Assembly: GCA_020721225.1 (NCBI GenBank)
Contig: DYNE01000025.1
Coordinates: forward strand, 1 to 34,531
Direction of reading: 5' to 3'
DNA length: 34,531 bases
DNA from: Pelodictyon luteolum
Lineage (GTDB): Bacteria > Bacteroidota > Chlorobiia > Chlorobiales > Chlorobiaceae
Under the pieces are notes generated by a model. It was not told the DNA's origin, did not search any database, and was given only the letters and a program-made list of their open reading frames with translations. The translations under genes were made by a program, and so were the position numbers. Below are positions 26,167 to 34,531 of this stretch, one piece after another; the stretch's first letter is position 1; each line of letters starts with the position of its first letter.

Positions 26167-28449
26167 TTACAGTTCGTCGAGATGCAGGGCCTGTTCGAGC
26201 GCATTGAAATACGCATCGACAAGTTCTTCGTTTGTAAAGGAGAGCGCGGTTCGGCCGTTGATGGCTATTGTCGCACTCTTTTCGGTTACCTTGCCGATAA
26301 CCCGTACCGGTACATTGAAAAGCACGGCTTCTTCTATGACCTCTTTGGCTGATTCCGGCGCAATGCTCACCAGCACCCGTCCCTGAGCTTCGGAGAAGAG
26401 CTGCTGCTGGATATGGAAAGGATGGATCGCGGCATTTTCAATGTCGATGTCAAAACCGAGCGACTTGTCTGTATTCATAATGGCTTTCTCGGCAAGAGCC
26501 ACAAGCAATCCGCCATCGGAAATGTCGTGAGCCGAATGAAGCAGTTTTTTCGATGCCAGAGCCACAAGCAGTTCCTGAAGGTTTTTTTCATGCCGGAGAT
26601 CGATATCCGGAGCATCCTGTCCCGGCGTATCGTACTGCATGACCAGATATTCCGAACCATCAAGGGAAAGTTCGGGATCGCCGAACAACAGAATCGCGTC
26701 GCCGACATGCTGATAGGTTGATTCCACAACCGTGTCGATATCGTCGAGCAGTCCGATCATACCGATGGTCGGGGTGGGGTAGATGGAGGTGCGTTCGCCT
26801 CCGATCGAAGTTTCATTATAAAAGCTTACATTTCCTCCGGTTACCGGAGTATTGAAGGCCCTGCAGGCTTCGCCCATTCCTTCTACGGATGTTTTGAACT
26901 GAAAATAGACATCCGGTTTGTAGGGGTTGCCGAAGTTCAGGCAGTTCGTAATGGCCAGAGGTTTGGCCCCTGAGCAGGCAATGTTTCTCGCGCACTCGGC
27001 GACGGCGATTTTCCCCCCCTTAAGCGGGTTAAGGTAAACGTAACGGGCGTTGCAGTCGGTTTTCATGGCAAGGCCTTTCCTTGATCCTTTCACCCGTATC
27101 ACGGCTGCGTCGGATGTCCCGGTCGGGGTAATGGTGTTGGTCTGAACCATGGAGTCGTACTGTCGGTAAACCCACTGCTTGCTGGCTATGCTTGGCCGTG
27201 AAAGCAGGGCAAGCGAGAGCGCGTGCAGGTCGAGACGTTCGTCGGCGATCAGTTCGGCAACCGGCGTTGCCGGCTTTTTTTCCACAGCATCCCTGATATA
27301 GACCGGAGCCCCGCCGCCAAGCACCAGCGATTCGGCCGGAATTTCGGCAACGACCCGGCCATGCTGCCTCACCCTGATCTGATTGTCGGAGGTAACGGTT
27401 CCGATTACGACGGCCTGTACATCCCATTTGCGGTACACATCGATAACCCGTTCCTCGAAACCTTTTTCCGCTACGATAAGCATTCTCTCCTGTGATTCGG
27501 AAAGCATGATTTCATAAGCGCTCATACCTGCTTCGCGAGCCGGAACCAGATCCAGGTCGATGTCTATGCCGCCGCGGCCGGTTTTTTCAATTCCCCGTGC
27601 GCTCATCTCCGAAGTCGAACTGGTCAGGCCGGCTGCGCCCATATCCTGCAGTCCGACGACATAGCCGGTGGCGATAGCTTCGAGCGTAGCTTCAAGCAGC
27701 AGTTTTTCTGCAAAAGGATCGCCAACCTGCACGCTTGGCCGCTTGTCTTCGGAAGCTTCGCTGAGATCTTCTGAAGCGAATGTCGCTCCGTGAATGCCGT
27801 CCCGTCCGGTTGACGATCCAACGATCAGTACCGGATTGCCTTCGCCTTTTGCCGTCGCGCTGACGGTTTTATGGTGTTCGACAATTCCTACCGACATGGC
27901 GTTGACCAGGGGATTTCCGGTATAACACTCTTCGAAGTAGATTTCACCTCCCACAGTCGGCACGCCGAACGAGTTCCCGTAATCGCCGATTCCACGCACA
28001 ACGCCGTCAACAAGGTAGCGGACCCTGGGGTCTTTGGGTGAGCCGAAACGCAGAGAGTTCAGGGATGCGACAGGTCTTGCTCCCATAGTGAAAATATCGC
28101 GATGGATGCCACCCACTCCGGTTGCCGCGCCCTGATAGGGCTCGACGGCGGACGGGTGGTTATGCGATTCTATCTTGAAGGCGACGGCAAGGTTGTCGCC
28201 AATATCCACAAGACCGGCATTCTCCTCGCCGGCTCCGGTCAGCAGCGCGCCGCCGTCTCTCGGCAGCGTTTTCAGAACGGCGATAGAGTTTTTGTAACTG
28301 CAATGTTCCGACCACATGACCGAGAATATGCCAAGCTCGGTGAACGTCGGGGTTCTCTTGAGAATATCGAGGATTTTCTGATACTCTTCGGCATTCAGGC
28401 CATGCTCAAGGGCAAGCTGCAGGGTGACTTCTGGTTCAGTGAGTTTCAT
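26167..28449 (-). CDS. purL: Phosphoribosylformylglycinamidine synthase subunit II
   Basis: Small-type PurL (760 residues) converts FGAR to FGAM using ATP and ammonia supplied by PurQ, with PurS as the third partner; neither is in the window. Family marks are [14 protein letters not shown], the ATP-binding [64 protein letters not shown] and [10 protein letters not shown], with a C-terminal [14 protein letters not shown]. It lies 26 bases after secA on the same strand. The pairing with secA appears to be operon economy rather than shared function. Confidence 0.97.
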   Translation of the reverse strand: MKLTEPEVTLQLALEHGLNAEEYQKILDILKRTPTFTELGIFSVMWSEHCSYKNSIAVLKTLPRDGGALLTGAGEENAGLVDIGDNLAVAFKIESHNHPSAVEPYQGAATGVGGIHRDIFTMGARPVASLNSLRFGSPKDPRVRYLVDGVVRGIGDYGNSFGVPTVGGEIYFEECYTGNPLVNAMSVGIVEHHKTVSATAKGEGNPVLIVGSSTGRDGIHGATFASEDLSEASEDKRPSVQVGDPFAEKLLLEATLEAIATGYVVGLQDMGAAGLTSSTSEMSARGIEKTGRGGIDIDLDLVPAREAGMSAYEIMLSESQERMLIVAEKGFEERVIDVYRKWDVQAVVIGTVTSDNQIRVRQHGRVVAEIPAESLVLGGGAPVYIRDAVEKKPATPVAELIADERLDLHALSLALLSRPSIASKQWVYRQYDSMVQTNTITPTGTSDAAVIRVKGSRKGLAMKTDCNARYVYLNPLKGGKIAVAECARNIACSGAKPLAITNCLNFGNPYKPDVYFQFKTSVEGMGEACRAFNTPVTGGNVSFYNETSIGGERTSIYPTPTIGMIGLLDDIDTVVESTYQHVGDAILLFGDPELSLDGSEYLVMQYDTPGQDAPDIDLRHEKNLQELLVALASKKLLHSAHDISDGGLLVALAEKAIMNTDKSLGFDIDIENAAIHPFHIQQQLFSEAQGRVLVSIAPESAKEVIEEAVLFNVPVRVIGKVTEKSATIAINGRTALSFTNEELVDAYFNALEQALHLDEL

Positions 28450-28475
28450 AGGGAACGATGAACGTTACAGGATGG

Positions 28476-31400
28476 TCATGGCTGCTGGCCGTGACAGTTT
28501 TTATATTTTTTTCCGCTGCCGCAGGGGCACAGGTCGTTACGCCCTGGTTTTTTTTCGGCTATGACCGTTTGCGGTACACTCTCTCCTGCATTATCCGCAT
28601 TCGAGCCGGTCGACTCCTCGATATGCTGATAGATGCTTTCCGCGGCCTGATGCTGCGCAACAAGTTTTTCCTGTCGAAGCGCCTCCTTTTTCTGGCGTGC
28701 TTCTATTTCGCGGGCTTCGTCGGGATTGACCGGAAAAAGTTTGAAGGCCAACGAAAGTGTTTCGAGTTCTATCTCCTGCAAAAGAACGACGAACAGGCGG
28801 AAAGCCTCCTGCTTGTATTCCAGCAGAGGATCTTTCTGGCCATAGGCCCGCAGGTTTATGCCTTCCCGCAGAGAGTCGATCTCTCTCAGATGTTCCCTCC
28901 ACTTTTTATCGATGACGCTAAGCACGGCATATTTTTCAATCTGTCCCATGATCTCTTCGGGAATTTCCTTTTCCTTGCGCGAGTAGAAGGCAAGGGCGGT
29001 CTCATAGAGTTTGTCGGCAATGCCTTTTGTGCCTTCACGGTCAAACAGGCCGCTTTCAGGCCGGAACTCGACCGAAAGTTCCCTGAGCAGGCGTTCTTCA
29101 AGTTCTTCAGGATCGAACGCCTTTTCATATTTTTTGACCACCATATCGCAGTAATCTCTGAGCAGATCGAAAATATCGCTGGTCAGACGCTCTTTCTGAA
29201 GGCCGTTTTTTCTTCTTGTATAGATAACGTCACGCTGCTGATTGAGCACATCGTCATATTCAAGAAGACGTTTCCGGATGGCAAAGTTCTGCTCCTCCAC
29301 CTTTTTCTGGGCTCTTTCAATCGATTTGGTGATCATGGTGTGCTCGATGACGTCACCCTCTTCATGTCCAAGGCGGTCCATGACCGAAATAACCCGGTCG
29401 GAACCGAACAGACGCATCAGTTCATCTTCAAGCGAAACAAAAAAGACCGATTCTCCGGGATCACCCTGACGTCCCGCACGTCCGCGGAGCTGCCGGTCAA
29501 TACGGCGTGATTCATGCCGTTCCGAACCGAGAATGAAGAGTCCGCCAAGTTCCCGGACGCCGGAACCGAGCTTGATGTCGGTGCCTCGTCCGGCCATGTT
29601 CGTGGCAATGGTGACCGCTCCTTTCTGGCCGGCTGCGGCAACGATTTCAGCTTCCCGGTCATGCTGTTTTGCGTTCAGTACGCTGTGCGCTATGCGTTTG
29701 CCGCGCAGCATTCTCGAAAGGGTTTCCGACACCTCGACGCTTGCGGTTCCCACAAGTACCGGCTGCCCCTTTTTCTGCAGTTCTTCGACCTTCTCGACAA
29801 CTGCATTGTACTTTTCACGTCTGGTCTTGTAAACCAGATCGTCCATATCCTTGCGCACGATCGGTCTGTTGGTTGGAATAACCACTACATCGAGCTTGTA
29901 AATCTCGTAGAATTCCGAGGCTTCGGTTTCGGCTGTACCGGTCATGCCGGCAAGCTTTTTATAAAGGCGGAAGAAGTTCTGTATGGTGATGGTCGCCATG
30001 GTCTGTGTTTCGCCTTCGATCCTGACATTTTCCTTGGCTTCGATAGCCTGATGCAGACCGTCACTGTAGCGTCGTCCCGGCAGAATTCGTCCTGTAAATT
30101 CGTCGACAATCATCACCTTTCCCTCCTGGACGACATATTCGTCGTCGCGCTCGAAAAGCGAGAATGCCTTGAGCAGCTGGCTGATGTTGTGCAGCCTTTC
30201 GGAACGATCGGCAAAGAGCCGGTAAACCGCATCCTTCTGTTTGACTTTCTCTGCGGCGGAGAGCGAGGTATTGCTCTCTATAATGGCAATCTCCGACCCG
30301 ACATCAGGAAGGAGAAAGATGTCGCTGTCCTGATGGCTCAGGCGGCTGAGAAAATCCCGCCCCTTATCGGTCAGATCGATAGTGCCGGCTTTTTCATCAA
30401 CGGCGTAAAAGAGTTCGTCATCGACCTCGTGCATGCGACTGGCATTGTCCTTGAGAAACTCGTTTTCCGTGCCCTGCACCAGCTTTGCCAGACCCTGCTG
30501 CGAGAGCATCTTGATGAAACGGCTATTTTTTGGCTGGCCCCTTTTGACTCTCAGGAGTGCAAGCCCGGCATCGAAATCGCCCGGTTTCGTTTTAAGAATT
30601 TTTTCCGCATCGGTCAGATACGATGCCACGAGCTGCTGCTGGTTGCGGACAAGCTGATCGATCCATGGCTTGATTTCCTGAAACTTGCTGTTGTCGGCAT
30701 TGGGTACCGGACCGGAAATAATCAGCGGGGTTCTGGCTTCATCGATCAGGACGCTGTCCACCTCATCGACAATGGCGAAATAGAAATCGCGCTGCACCAT
30801 CTCTTCGACGCTGCTTGCCATGTTATCGCGGAGATAGTCAAAACCGAATTCGTTATTGGTGCCGTACGTAATATCGCACCGATACTGCTCACGGCGTTCG
30901 AACGGGTGCATGGTGTTGAGAATGACGCCTACGCTCAGGCCGTGATACTCGAATACCGGCGTCATCCACTCTTTGTCGCGCTGGGCCAGATAGTCGTTCA
31001 CCGTAACGACATGCACGCCGCGGCCGGTCAACGCATTGAGAAATATCGGAAGGGTAGAGACAAGGGTTTTACCTTCACCGGTAGCCATTTCGGATATGCG
31101 GCCTGAATGGAGTACCATGCCGCCGATAAGCTGCACGTCGTAAGGTACCATATCCCATGTCATGTCATGCCCCATCACTGTGTAAACATGCCCTTTCAAA
31201 CGGCGGCAGGTGTCTTTTACCAGGGCGAATGTATCCGGAAGAATTCCTTCGAGCACCGATACGGTTGCTTTTTCATACTCCTCAGAAAGGGTATCGAGTT
31301 CGTCGTTGATCCTGTCGGCCTCTTCAAGTGAAATATCCGGGGTGCTGAGCTTTGAGAGCAGTTCCTGTTTTTTCTCCTCCAGAGGGCGCAAGGCACCGCG

Positions 31401-31559
31401 AACCGTACTGCGCAACTGAAGCCCCTTTTCCTTTAATCCGTCGTCAGAAAGCGATTGAAAGGAGAGTTGCAGCTCGTTGATACGCTGGATAACCGGCTGT
31501 ATTTTCTTTATGTCCTTATCGTGCTTTGATCCGAATATCTTCTCAAAAATTTTCAGCAT
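28476..31559 (-). CDS. secA: Preprotein translocase ATPase SecA
   Basis: SecA drives unfolded exported proteins through SecYEG. The protein has 1027 residues, about 125 longer than Escherichia coli SecA. Walker A is ATGEGKT (about 159-165) and the DEAD-type box DEVD is at about 265-268, with [16 protein letters not shown] around it. [13 protein letters not shown] and [13 protein letters not shown] are helicase motifs of NBD2. The C-terminal zinc site is [13 protein letters not shown]. The extra length lies in the preprotein cross-linking domain region after SGPVP, and such insertions are usual in this phylum. Start [12 protein letters not shown] is canonical. Confidence 0.97.
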   Translation of the reverse strand: MLKIFEKIFGSKHDKDIKKIQPVIQRINELQLSFQSLSDDGLKEKGLQLRSTVRGALRPLEEKKQELLSKLSTPDISLEEADRINDELDTLSEEYEKATVSVLEGILPDTFALVKDTCRRLKGHVYTVMGHDMTWDMVPYDVQLIGGMVLHSGRISEMATGEGKTLVSTLPIFLNALTGRGVHVVTVNDYLAQRDKEWMTPVFEYHGLSVGVILNTMHPFERREQYRCDITYGTNNEFGFDYLRDNMASSVEEMVQRDFYFAIVDEVDSVLIDEARTPLIISGPVPNADNSKFQEIKPWIDQLVRNQQQLVASYLTDAEKILKTKPGDFDAGLALLRVKRGQPKNSRFIKMLSQQGLAKLVQGTENEFLKDNASRMHEVDDELFYAVDEKAGTIDLTDKGRDFLSRLSHQDSDIFLLPDVGSEIAIIESNTSLSAAEKVKQKDAVYRLFADRSERLHNISQLLKAFSLFERDDEYVVQEGKVMIVDEFTGRILPGRRYSDGLHQAIEAKENVRIEGETQTMATITIQNFFRLYKKLAGMTGTAETEASEFYEIYKLDVVVIPTNRPIVRKDMDDLVYKTRREKYNAVVEKVEELQKKGQPVLVGTASVEVSETLSRMLRGKRIAHSVLNAKQHDREAEIVAAAGQKGAVTIATNMAGRGTDIKLGSGVRELGGLFILGSERHESRRIDRQLRGRAGRQGDPGESVFFVSLEDELMRLFGSDRVISVMDRLGHEEGDVIEHTMITKSIERAQKKVEEQNFAIRKRLLEYDDVLNQQRDVIYTRRKNGLQKERLTSDIFDLLRDYCDMVVKKYEKAFDPEELEERLLRELSVEFRPESGLFDREGTKGIADKLYETALAFYSRKEKEIPEEIMGQIEKYAVLSVIDKKWREHLREIDSLREGINLRAYGQKDPLLEYKQEAFRLFVVLLQEIELETLSLAFKLFPVNPDEAREIEARQKKEALRQEKLVAQHQAAESIYQHIEESTGSNADNAGESVPQTVIAEKKPGRNDLCPCGSGKKYKNCHGQQP

Positions 31560-31724
31560 TCTTTTTAGTCGTTCGAACTTGTGTTTGGACAGGTTAAAAA
31601 CCGTATAGATAATTGTTTTCTAAGGTATTGAATTACCTACTGAGAAAAAAGATGTCATCAAGAAAAAAAGCAGGGGAGCGGGCCTTTCCGATAATCGCTT
31701 TTTAACCGATTATTCCTTTAGATT

Positions 31725-31919
31725 CAATACAAATATGCTGTTATTACCCGCCAATCCTGAAATTTCTCCCATTTTAATATAATATACGCCCGTTTTGAAC
31801 GGTGAAACCGGATGATCAGGACGCCAATTCGTTAACAACCTCTTCCTCCCGTCCCTCAGAACTCGTAGCACTTAAAACATAGCACGTAACACGATCTTTA
31901 AACCAGGACGCCAATTCGT
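31725..31919. repeat. Leader block of the modular repeat plus a 16-bp direct repeat
   Basis: The stretch 31725-31774 (CAATACAAATATGCTGTTAT, then CAATCCTGAAATTTC) aligns with 34245-34302 ahead of copy C. It therefore looks like the element's left leader. Between it and the box array of copy B lies about 175 bases not seen in copy C. This extra part contains CAGGACGCCAATTCGT twice, at 31817-31832 and 31904-31919. No gene is seen between secA (31559) and the glycosylase (32437). Confidence 0.6.
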
Positions 31920-31950
31920 GCAAATCAGTGAAAATCCGCGGGCAGAAAAA

Positions 31951-32274
31951 GGAGTATCGCTTTGCGGGAGTATCGGTCGGGTACGACCGGGAGTATCATT
32001 CGTTCCGCGAATAGGAGTGTCGCGGGTCGCGCGGCATAAAATTATGTGCTTTTTTCAACTCCTGGCTGGGTAGCTGGATGGCTGACAAGCCATCCAGCCT
32101 CTTCAACCTGACCCGTAACACTCAGCACGTTTTTCCGATCTCCACTCAGAACTCAGAACCAGGAACCAATTTCCCAATCTTCTACCGCGAAGCGATACTC
32201 CGGCAATGCGAAGCGAGCTATACTCCGCGATGCGACAGCGAGCATACTCCCGAGCACGAAGTGCCCGATACTCC
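31951..32274 (+). repeat. Modular dispersed repeat, copy B (left arm, core, right arm)
   Basis: This is the most complete copy. The left arm has boxes at 31951-31958, 31966-31974 and 31989-31997 (G)GGAGTATC, and a variant at 32013-32021. They are separated by self-complementary spacers of 7, 14 and 15 bases, and an 11-base one follows. An AT-rich linker and a hairpin (32073-32082 with 32089-32098) come next, then a conserved block. The right arm has inverted boxes at 32194-32201, 32221-32226, 32243-32251 and 32267-32274. The spacer at 32252-32266 folds with one mismatch. No protein-coding potential is believed here. From 32275 to 32436 only low-information sequence is seen. Confidence 0.87.
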
Positions 32275-32436
32275 ATTGTCAACGTAACACGAATAACAAG
32301 ATCTTCCCATCCATCGACGCATTGCTGTGGATCATGTGTGCCTGAATGAATTGGAATTACGGGAAGCGGATCAGCCGGTTTCTTCGTCCGATCACCGTAA
32401 TACGCCTTCGCCGTGATCTCTGTACGGAAAAGTGAA

Positions 32437-33408
32437 TCATGCCGTTTTGAGACGCTTGACTTTTCTGCGCCAGCAATGAAAGAGCAGATGACCGGCATAA
32501 CCGGCCAGTTCCGGCCTGAGGATGGTGCGCACCTCATCCTGAAGCCTGAGATAGTTTTTTTCCGTCAACGACATGGAGGCTCTTCGGATGCCGAACCATT
32601 CCCCCAGATACTGGCGTACATGGGTGTCGATAGGAAATGCATCGAAACGATCGAGACTGAACAGTGCGATGCAGTCGGCGATTTTCGGACCTATGCCGTC
32701 ATATTCGCAGAGTGTCGCTCTGATCCTGTCAAGGGAGAGCGATTGTACCCCGAGGGTTGAAAAGTCAAGCGCTCCATTCGCCGCCGCGGCAGCGACACGC
32801 CTGATGTTGAGGGCTCTCCGGTAATTGTTGTTGGTGCAGGCCTGCAGCGACGACACAGAAGCTTCGGCGAGAATCTCCGGTTTCGGGAAGCGGTAAAGCC
32901 GGTGTTTTTGTCCCATGAACTCGATGGTACAGGGAGCGCCAAACTTCTCGCAAAGCATGGCAATCTGCCGACGTATCAGCGCCATGCCGATTCCCTGGGC
33001 ACACATGAAGGTTATGGTTGTTTCAAACGGATCCTGACGGAGCAGCTTCAATCCCGAATACTCCTTCAACAGCTTTGCGATGACAGGAAACTGTTTTATA
33101 AAGTAATCATCAAACAGTTTTTGGTTGTCGATATCCAGTGTAAAAAAAGCCGATAGAGCCTCTGAAACAGGGATACCTCGTATGGATTCATTCGATGTAT
33201 AAATATATATACTTCCATTATCAAGCTGATGTATAACTATCGGAATTCCTTGAATTACAGATACAAAACATTTCTCCATAAATGGGATACGGTTCCATAA
33301 AAAAGATTGACCGCTGTAAAGAGATTCTTCAATAAGTATAGGGCTTATGACCTGTAATGATGATCGATTAATCAGCAAAATGATGTCGTTATTATCCAAT
33401 GTTATCAT
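32437..33408 (-). CDS. 8-oxoguanine DNA glycosylase/AP lyase, OGG1 family
   Basis: This 323-residue base-excision repair enzyme removes 8-oxoguanine. GQSFLW (about 33-38) and RQDPFETTITFMCAQ (about 124-138) are family marks. The helix-hairpin-helix contains YDGIGPKIADCIALF with the nucleophilic Lys at about 242. The catalytic Asp is in FPIDTHVRQ (about 261). There is no C-terminal Fe-S cluster as in endonuclease III; the end is basic. The first third (33.1-33.4 kb) is noticeably more A+T-rich than the rest of the gene, next to the A+T-rich tract upstream. It is bracketed by repeat copies B and C. Confidence 0.9.
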   Translation of the reverse strand: MITLDNNDIILLINRSSLQVISPILIEESLYSGQSFLWNRIPFMEKCFVSVIQGIPIVIHQLDNGSIYIYTSNESIRGIPVSEALSAFFTLDIDNQKLFDDYFIKQFPVIAKLLKEYSGLKLLRQDPFETTITFMCAQGIGMALIRRQIAMLCEKFGAPCTIEFMGQKHRLYRFPKPEILAEASVSSLQACTNNNYRRALNIRRVAAAAANGALDFSTLGVQSLSLDRIRATLCEYDGIGPKIADCIALFSLDRFDAFPIDTHVRQYLGEWFGIRRASMSLTEKNYLRLQDEVRTILRPELAGYAGHLLFHCWRRKVKRLKTA

Positions 33409-33780
33409 ACTTGTGATTAATAAAAATAATTTGTATAATTTAGTTTAAATACTTTTAATATAACAAAATAAATTAACTTATCTAAAAATAGTTTATGTTT
33501 ATTAGTTGCGGTTATTGTGTTTGATAATTTTCATTTTTTGTTGGTAAATAAATTTATTATAAAAATTATATTTTTATATATCAGTGCATTTATTTACTGA
33601 TATAGCCTGATATTTTTGTGCTTGAATCAAATAATAAATCAAGATTTTTTTTAAATAAATTCAGGTATAAATATTTATAAATTCTTTTTGATCATTCTGT
33701 CATAATTTATGAATATCATTATAAACTGCTATATAACGCTTTATTATATAAGAAATTATAGTTTTTAATCTTGTTGATGA
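33409..33780. other. A+T-rich gene-free tract upstream of the glycosylase gene
   Basis: About 370 bases are strikingly A+T-rich with many short A and T runs. No believable open frame was found on either strand. It must contain the promoter of the minus-strand glycosylase gene. Its composition is unlike the rest of the window and suggests acquired DNA or a bent, protein-bound region. Confidence 0.6.
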
Positions 33781-33926
33781 TGGGTCTGTAACCGGATTGA
33801 CAGGAGGGATAATCAAGAGCTTATCAGGGCGATTGATGATGCTGAAATCGTTTTAAAACAATCGGTTACAGAGGTTATATGTATGTTTGAATAACGGATG
33901 CGCATGGCCGGTTTCGTGTATCGGAA

Positions 33927-34109
33927 ATGAAAGGGCGCCTTTCAGAAATTCCTGAACGGTTTGTGTTGATAGGGAGTGGGTTTTCCGGCGAAAAAACCGG
34001 AATCAGGCAGAGAGATATGCGCCTGGATATTTTCCTCGATATGGTTGAATCCGGCTGCGGATATTTCAACCCCACAGAACGGGCGACACAGCCCGCTCAG
34101 CTCTTTTAG
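33927..34109 (+). CDS. Possible short hypothetical protein or gene remnant
   Basis: This is a 60-residue frame starting MKGRLSEIPERFVL. It goes on with IGSGFSGEKTGIRQRDMRLD and ends near PTERATQPAQLF. The codon use resembles the organism's genes, and the frame stays open upstream to about 33894 without another start. A CGGGC/GCCCG hairpin (about 34079-34094) overlaps the end. No family is recognised. A minus-strand frame (33875-34075) overlaps and is less plausible. It may be a remnant; nothing else is seen from 34110 to 34244. Confidence 0.3.
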   Translation: MKGRLSEIPERFVLIGSGFSGEKTGIRQRDMRLDIFLDMVESGCGYFNPTERATQPAQLF

Positions 34110-34244
34110 CTCATTCCGGCAGACCCGGGACGGGCAGCTTCACGGCATCATATGATTTGGAAACGCTCAATAATAAAGGTTTTTGCATCATCAGGCGCGC
34201 GTGATGCGCTGCCAGGGCATGAATGCCTGTTCTTATTCCATTTC

Positions 34245-34487
34245 CAATACAACTATGCAGTTATATTGTCCGCGACAATCCTGAAATTCCTTGCCATTAA
34301 ACAATGAAAAAGGAGTATCGCTTCGCGGGAGTATCGGTCGGGTATGACCGGGAATATCATTCGCTCCGCGAATGGGAGTATCGCGCGCCGCGCGGCATAA
34401 AATTATGTTCTTTTATCAACTCCAGGCCGGATAGCTGGATGGCGGGACAACAAAACAGCACGTTTTTTCGATCTCCACTCAGAACTT
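34245..34487 (+). repeat. Modular dispersed repeat, copy C (leader, left arm, truncated core)
   Basis: The leader (34245-34302) is followed by boxes GGAGTATC 34312-34319, GGGAGTATC 34327-34335, GGGAATATC 34350-34358 and GGGAGTATC 34374-34382. The spacers at 34320-34326, 34336-34349, 34359-34373 and 34383-34393 are each self-complementary. The linker and the first hairpin arm (GCTGGATGGC) follow, but the second arm is deleted. The conserved block resumes at ACGTTTTTTCGATCTCC and stops near 34487. No right-arm boxes are seen before the window end. Confidence 0.85.
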
Positions 34488-34531
34488 AGGGGTTTGGAAA
34501 ATACTGATATACCTATTATAATGTTTTCATA

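Noticed and set aside
28458-29510. Large plus-strand frame opposite secA (also 29514-31106)
   Set aside because: Antisense shadows of the high-confidence secA gene, with no recognisable protein features.
31951-32032. CRISPR-like array of short repeats and spacers
   Set aside because: Boxes are only 8-9 bases, spacers are 7-15 bases and self-complementary, the spacers recur in copy C, and no cas gene is present.

Overview
The window looks like chromosomal DNA of a green sulfur bacterium (Chlorobi, Chlorobiaceae). This is inferred from gene content: a split transketolase, a PSP1/RicT-type protein, a long SecA, and above all an NADH-dependent Flx/heterodisulfide-reductase gene set in an otherwise house-keeping neighbourhood. 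No species is claimed. Base composition is close to balanced, except for a very A+T-rich stretch near 33.4-33.8 kb.

Layout. (1) 1-2.2 kb is accessory and partly decayed. It holds an adhesin-like fragment, a small membrane protein, tiny ORFs, a frameshifted secreted Cys-rich gene on the minus strand and a short hypothetical gene. (2) 2.2-11.0 kb is a plus-strand house-keeping run: purC, a DedA protein, the N-terminal half of transketolase, rsmD, coaD, an aspartate-type aminotransferase, an acyltransferase, a RicT-like protein and metG. It is followed by an initiator tRNA-Met and a strong terminator. (3) 11.2-15.4 kb holds one copy of an unusual modular repeat, then on the minus strand a caspase-like protease and a SecB-like protein. 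Divergent from these are a MurB-like enzyme fused to a DOMON-like domain, and a small lipoprotein. (4) 15.4-22.5 kb is the minus-strand hdrCB - hdrA - flxD - flxC - flxB - flxA cluster. It predicts a soluble flavin/Fe-S complex linking NAD(P)H, ferredoxin and a disulfide substrate. (5) 22.7-24.4 kb carries mscL and an AlaC-type aminotransferase (plus). (6) 24.5-31.6 kb carries secA - purL - nnrDE (minus). (7) 31.6-34.5 kb holds two more copies or parts of the modular repeat flanking an OGG1-type DNA glycosylase (minus) and an A+T-rich gene-poor tract.

The least explained item is the dispersed repeat, with copies near 11.3, 32.1 and 34.4 kb. Short boxes (GGGAGTATC, inverted to GATACTCCC on the other side) alternate with spacers that differ in sequence, most of them self-complementary. 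The boxes flank a conserved core with a hairpin whose stem shows a compensatory base change between two copies. The Flx-Hdr cluster, the MurB-DOMON fusion and the caspase-like/SecB-like pair are the most interesting protein-coding items. All calls come from reading the sequence; no database search was run.
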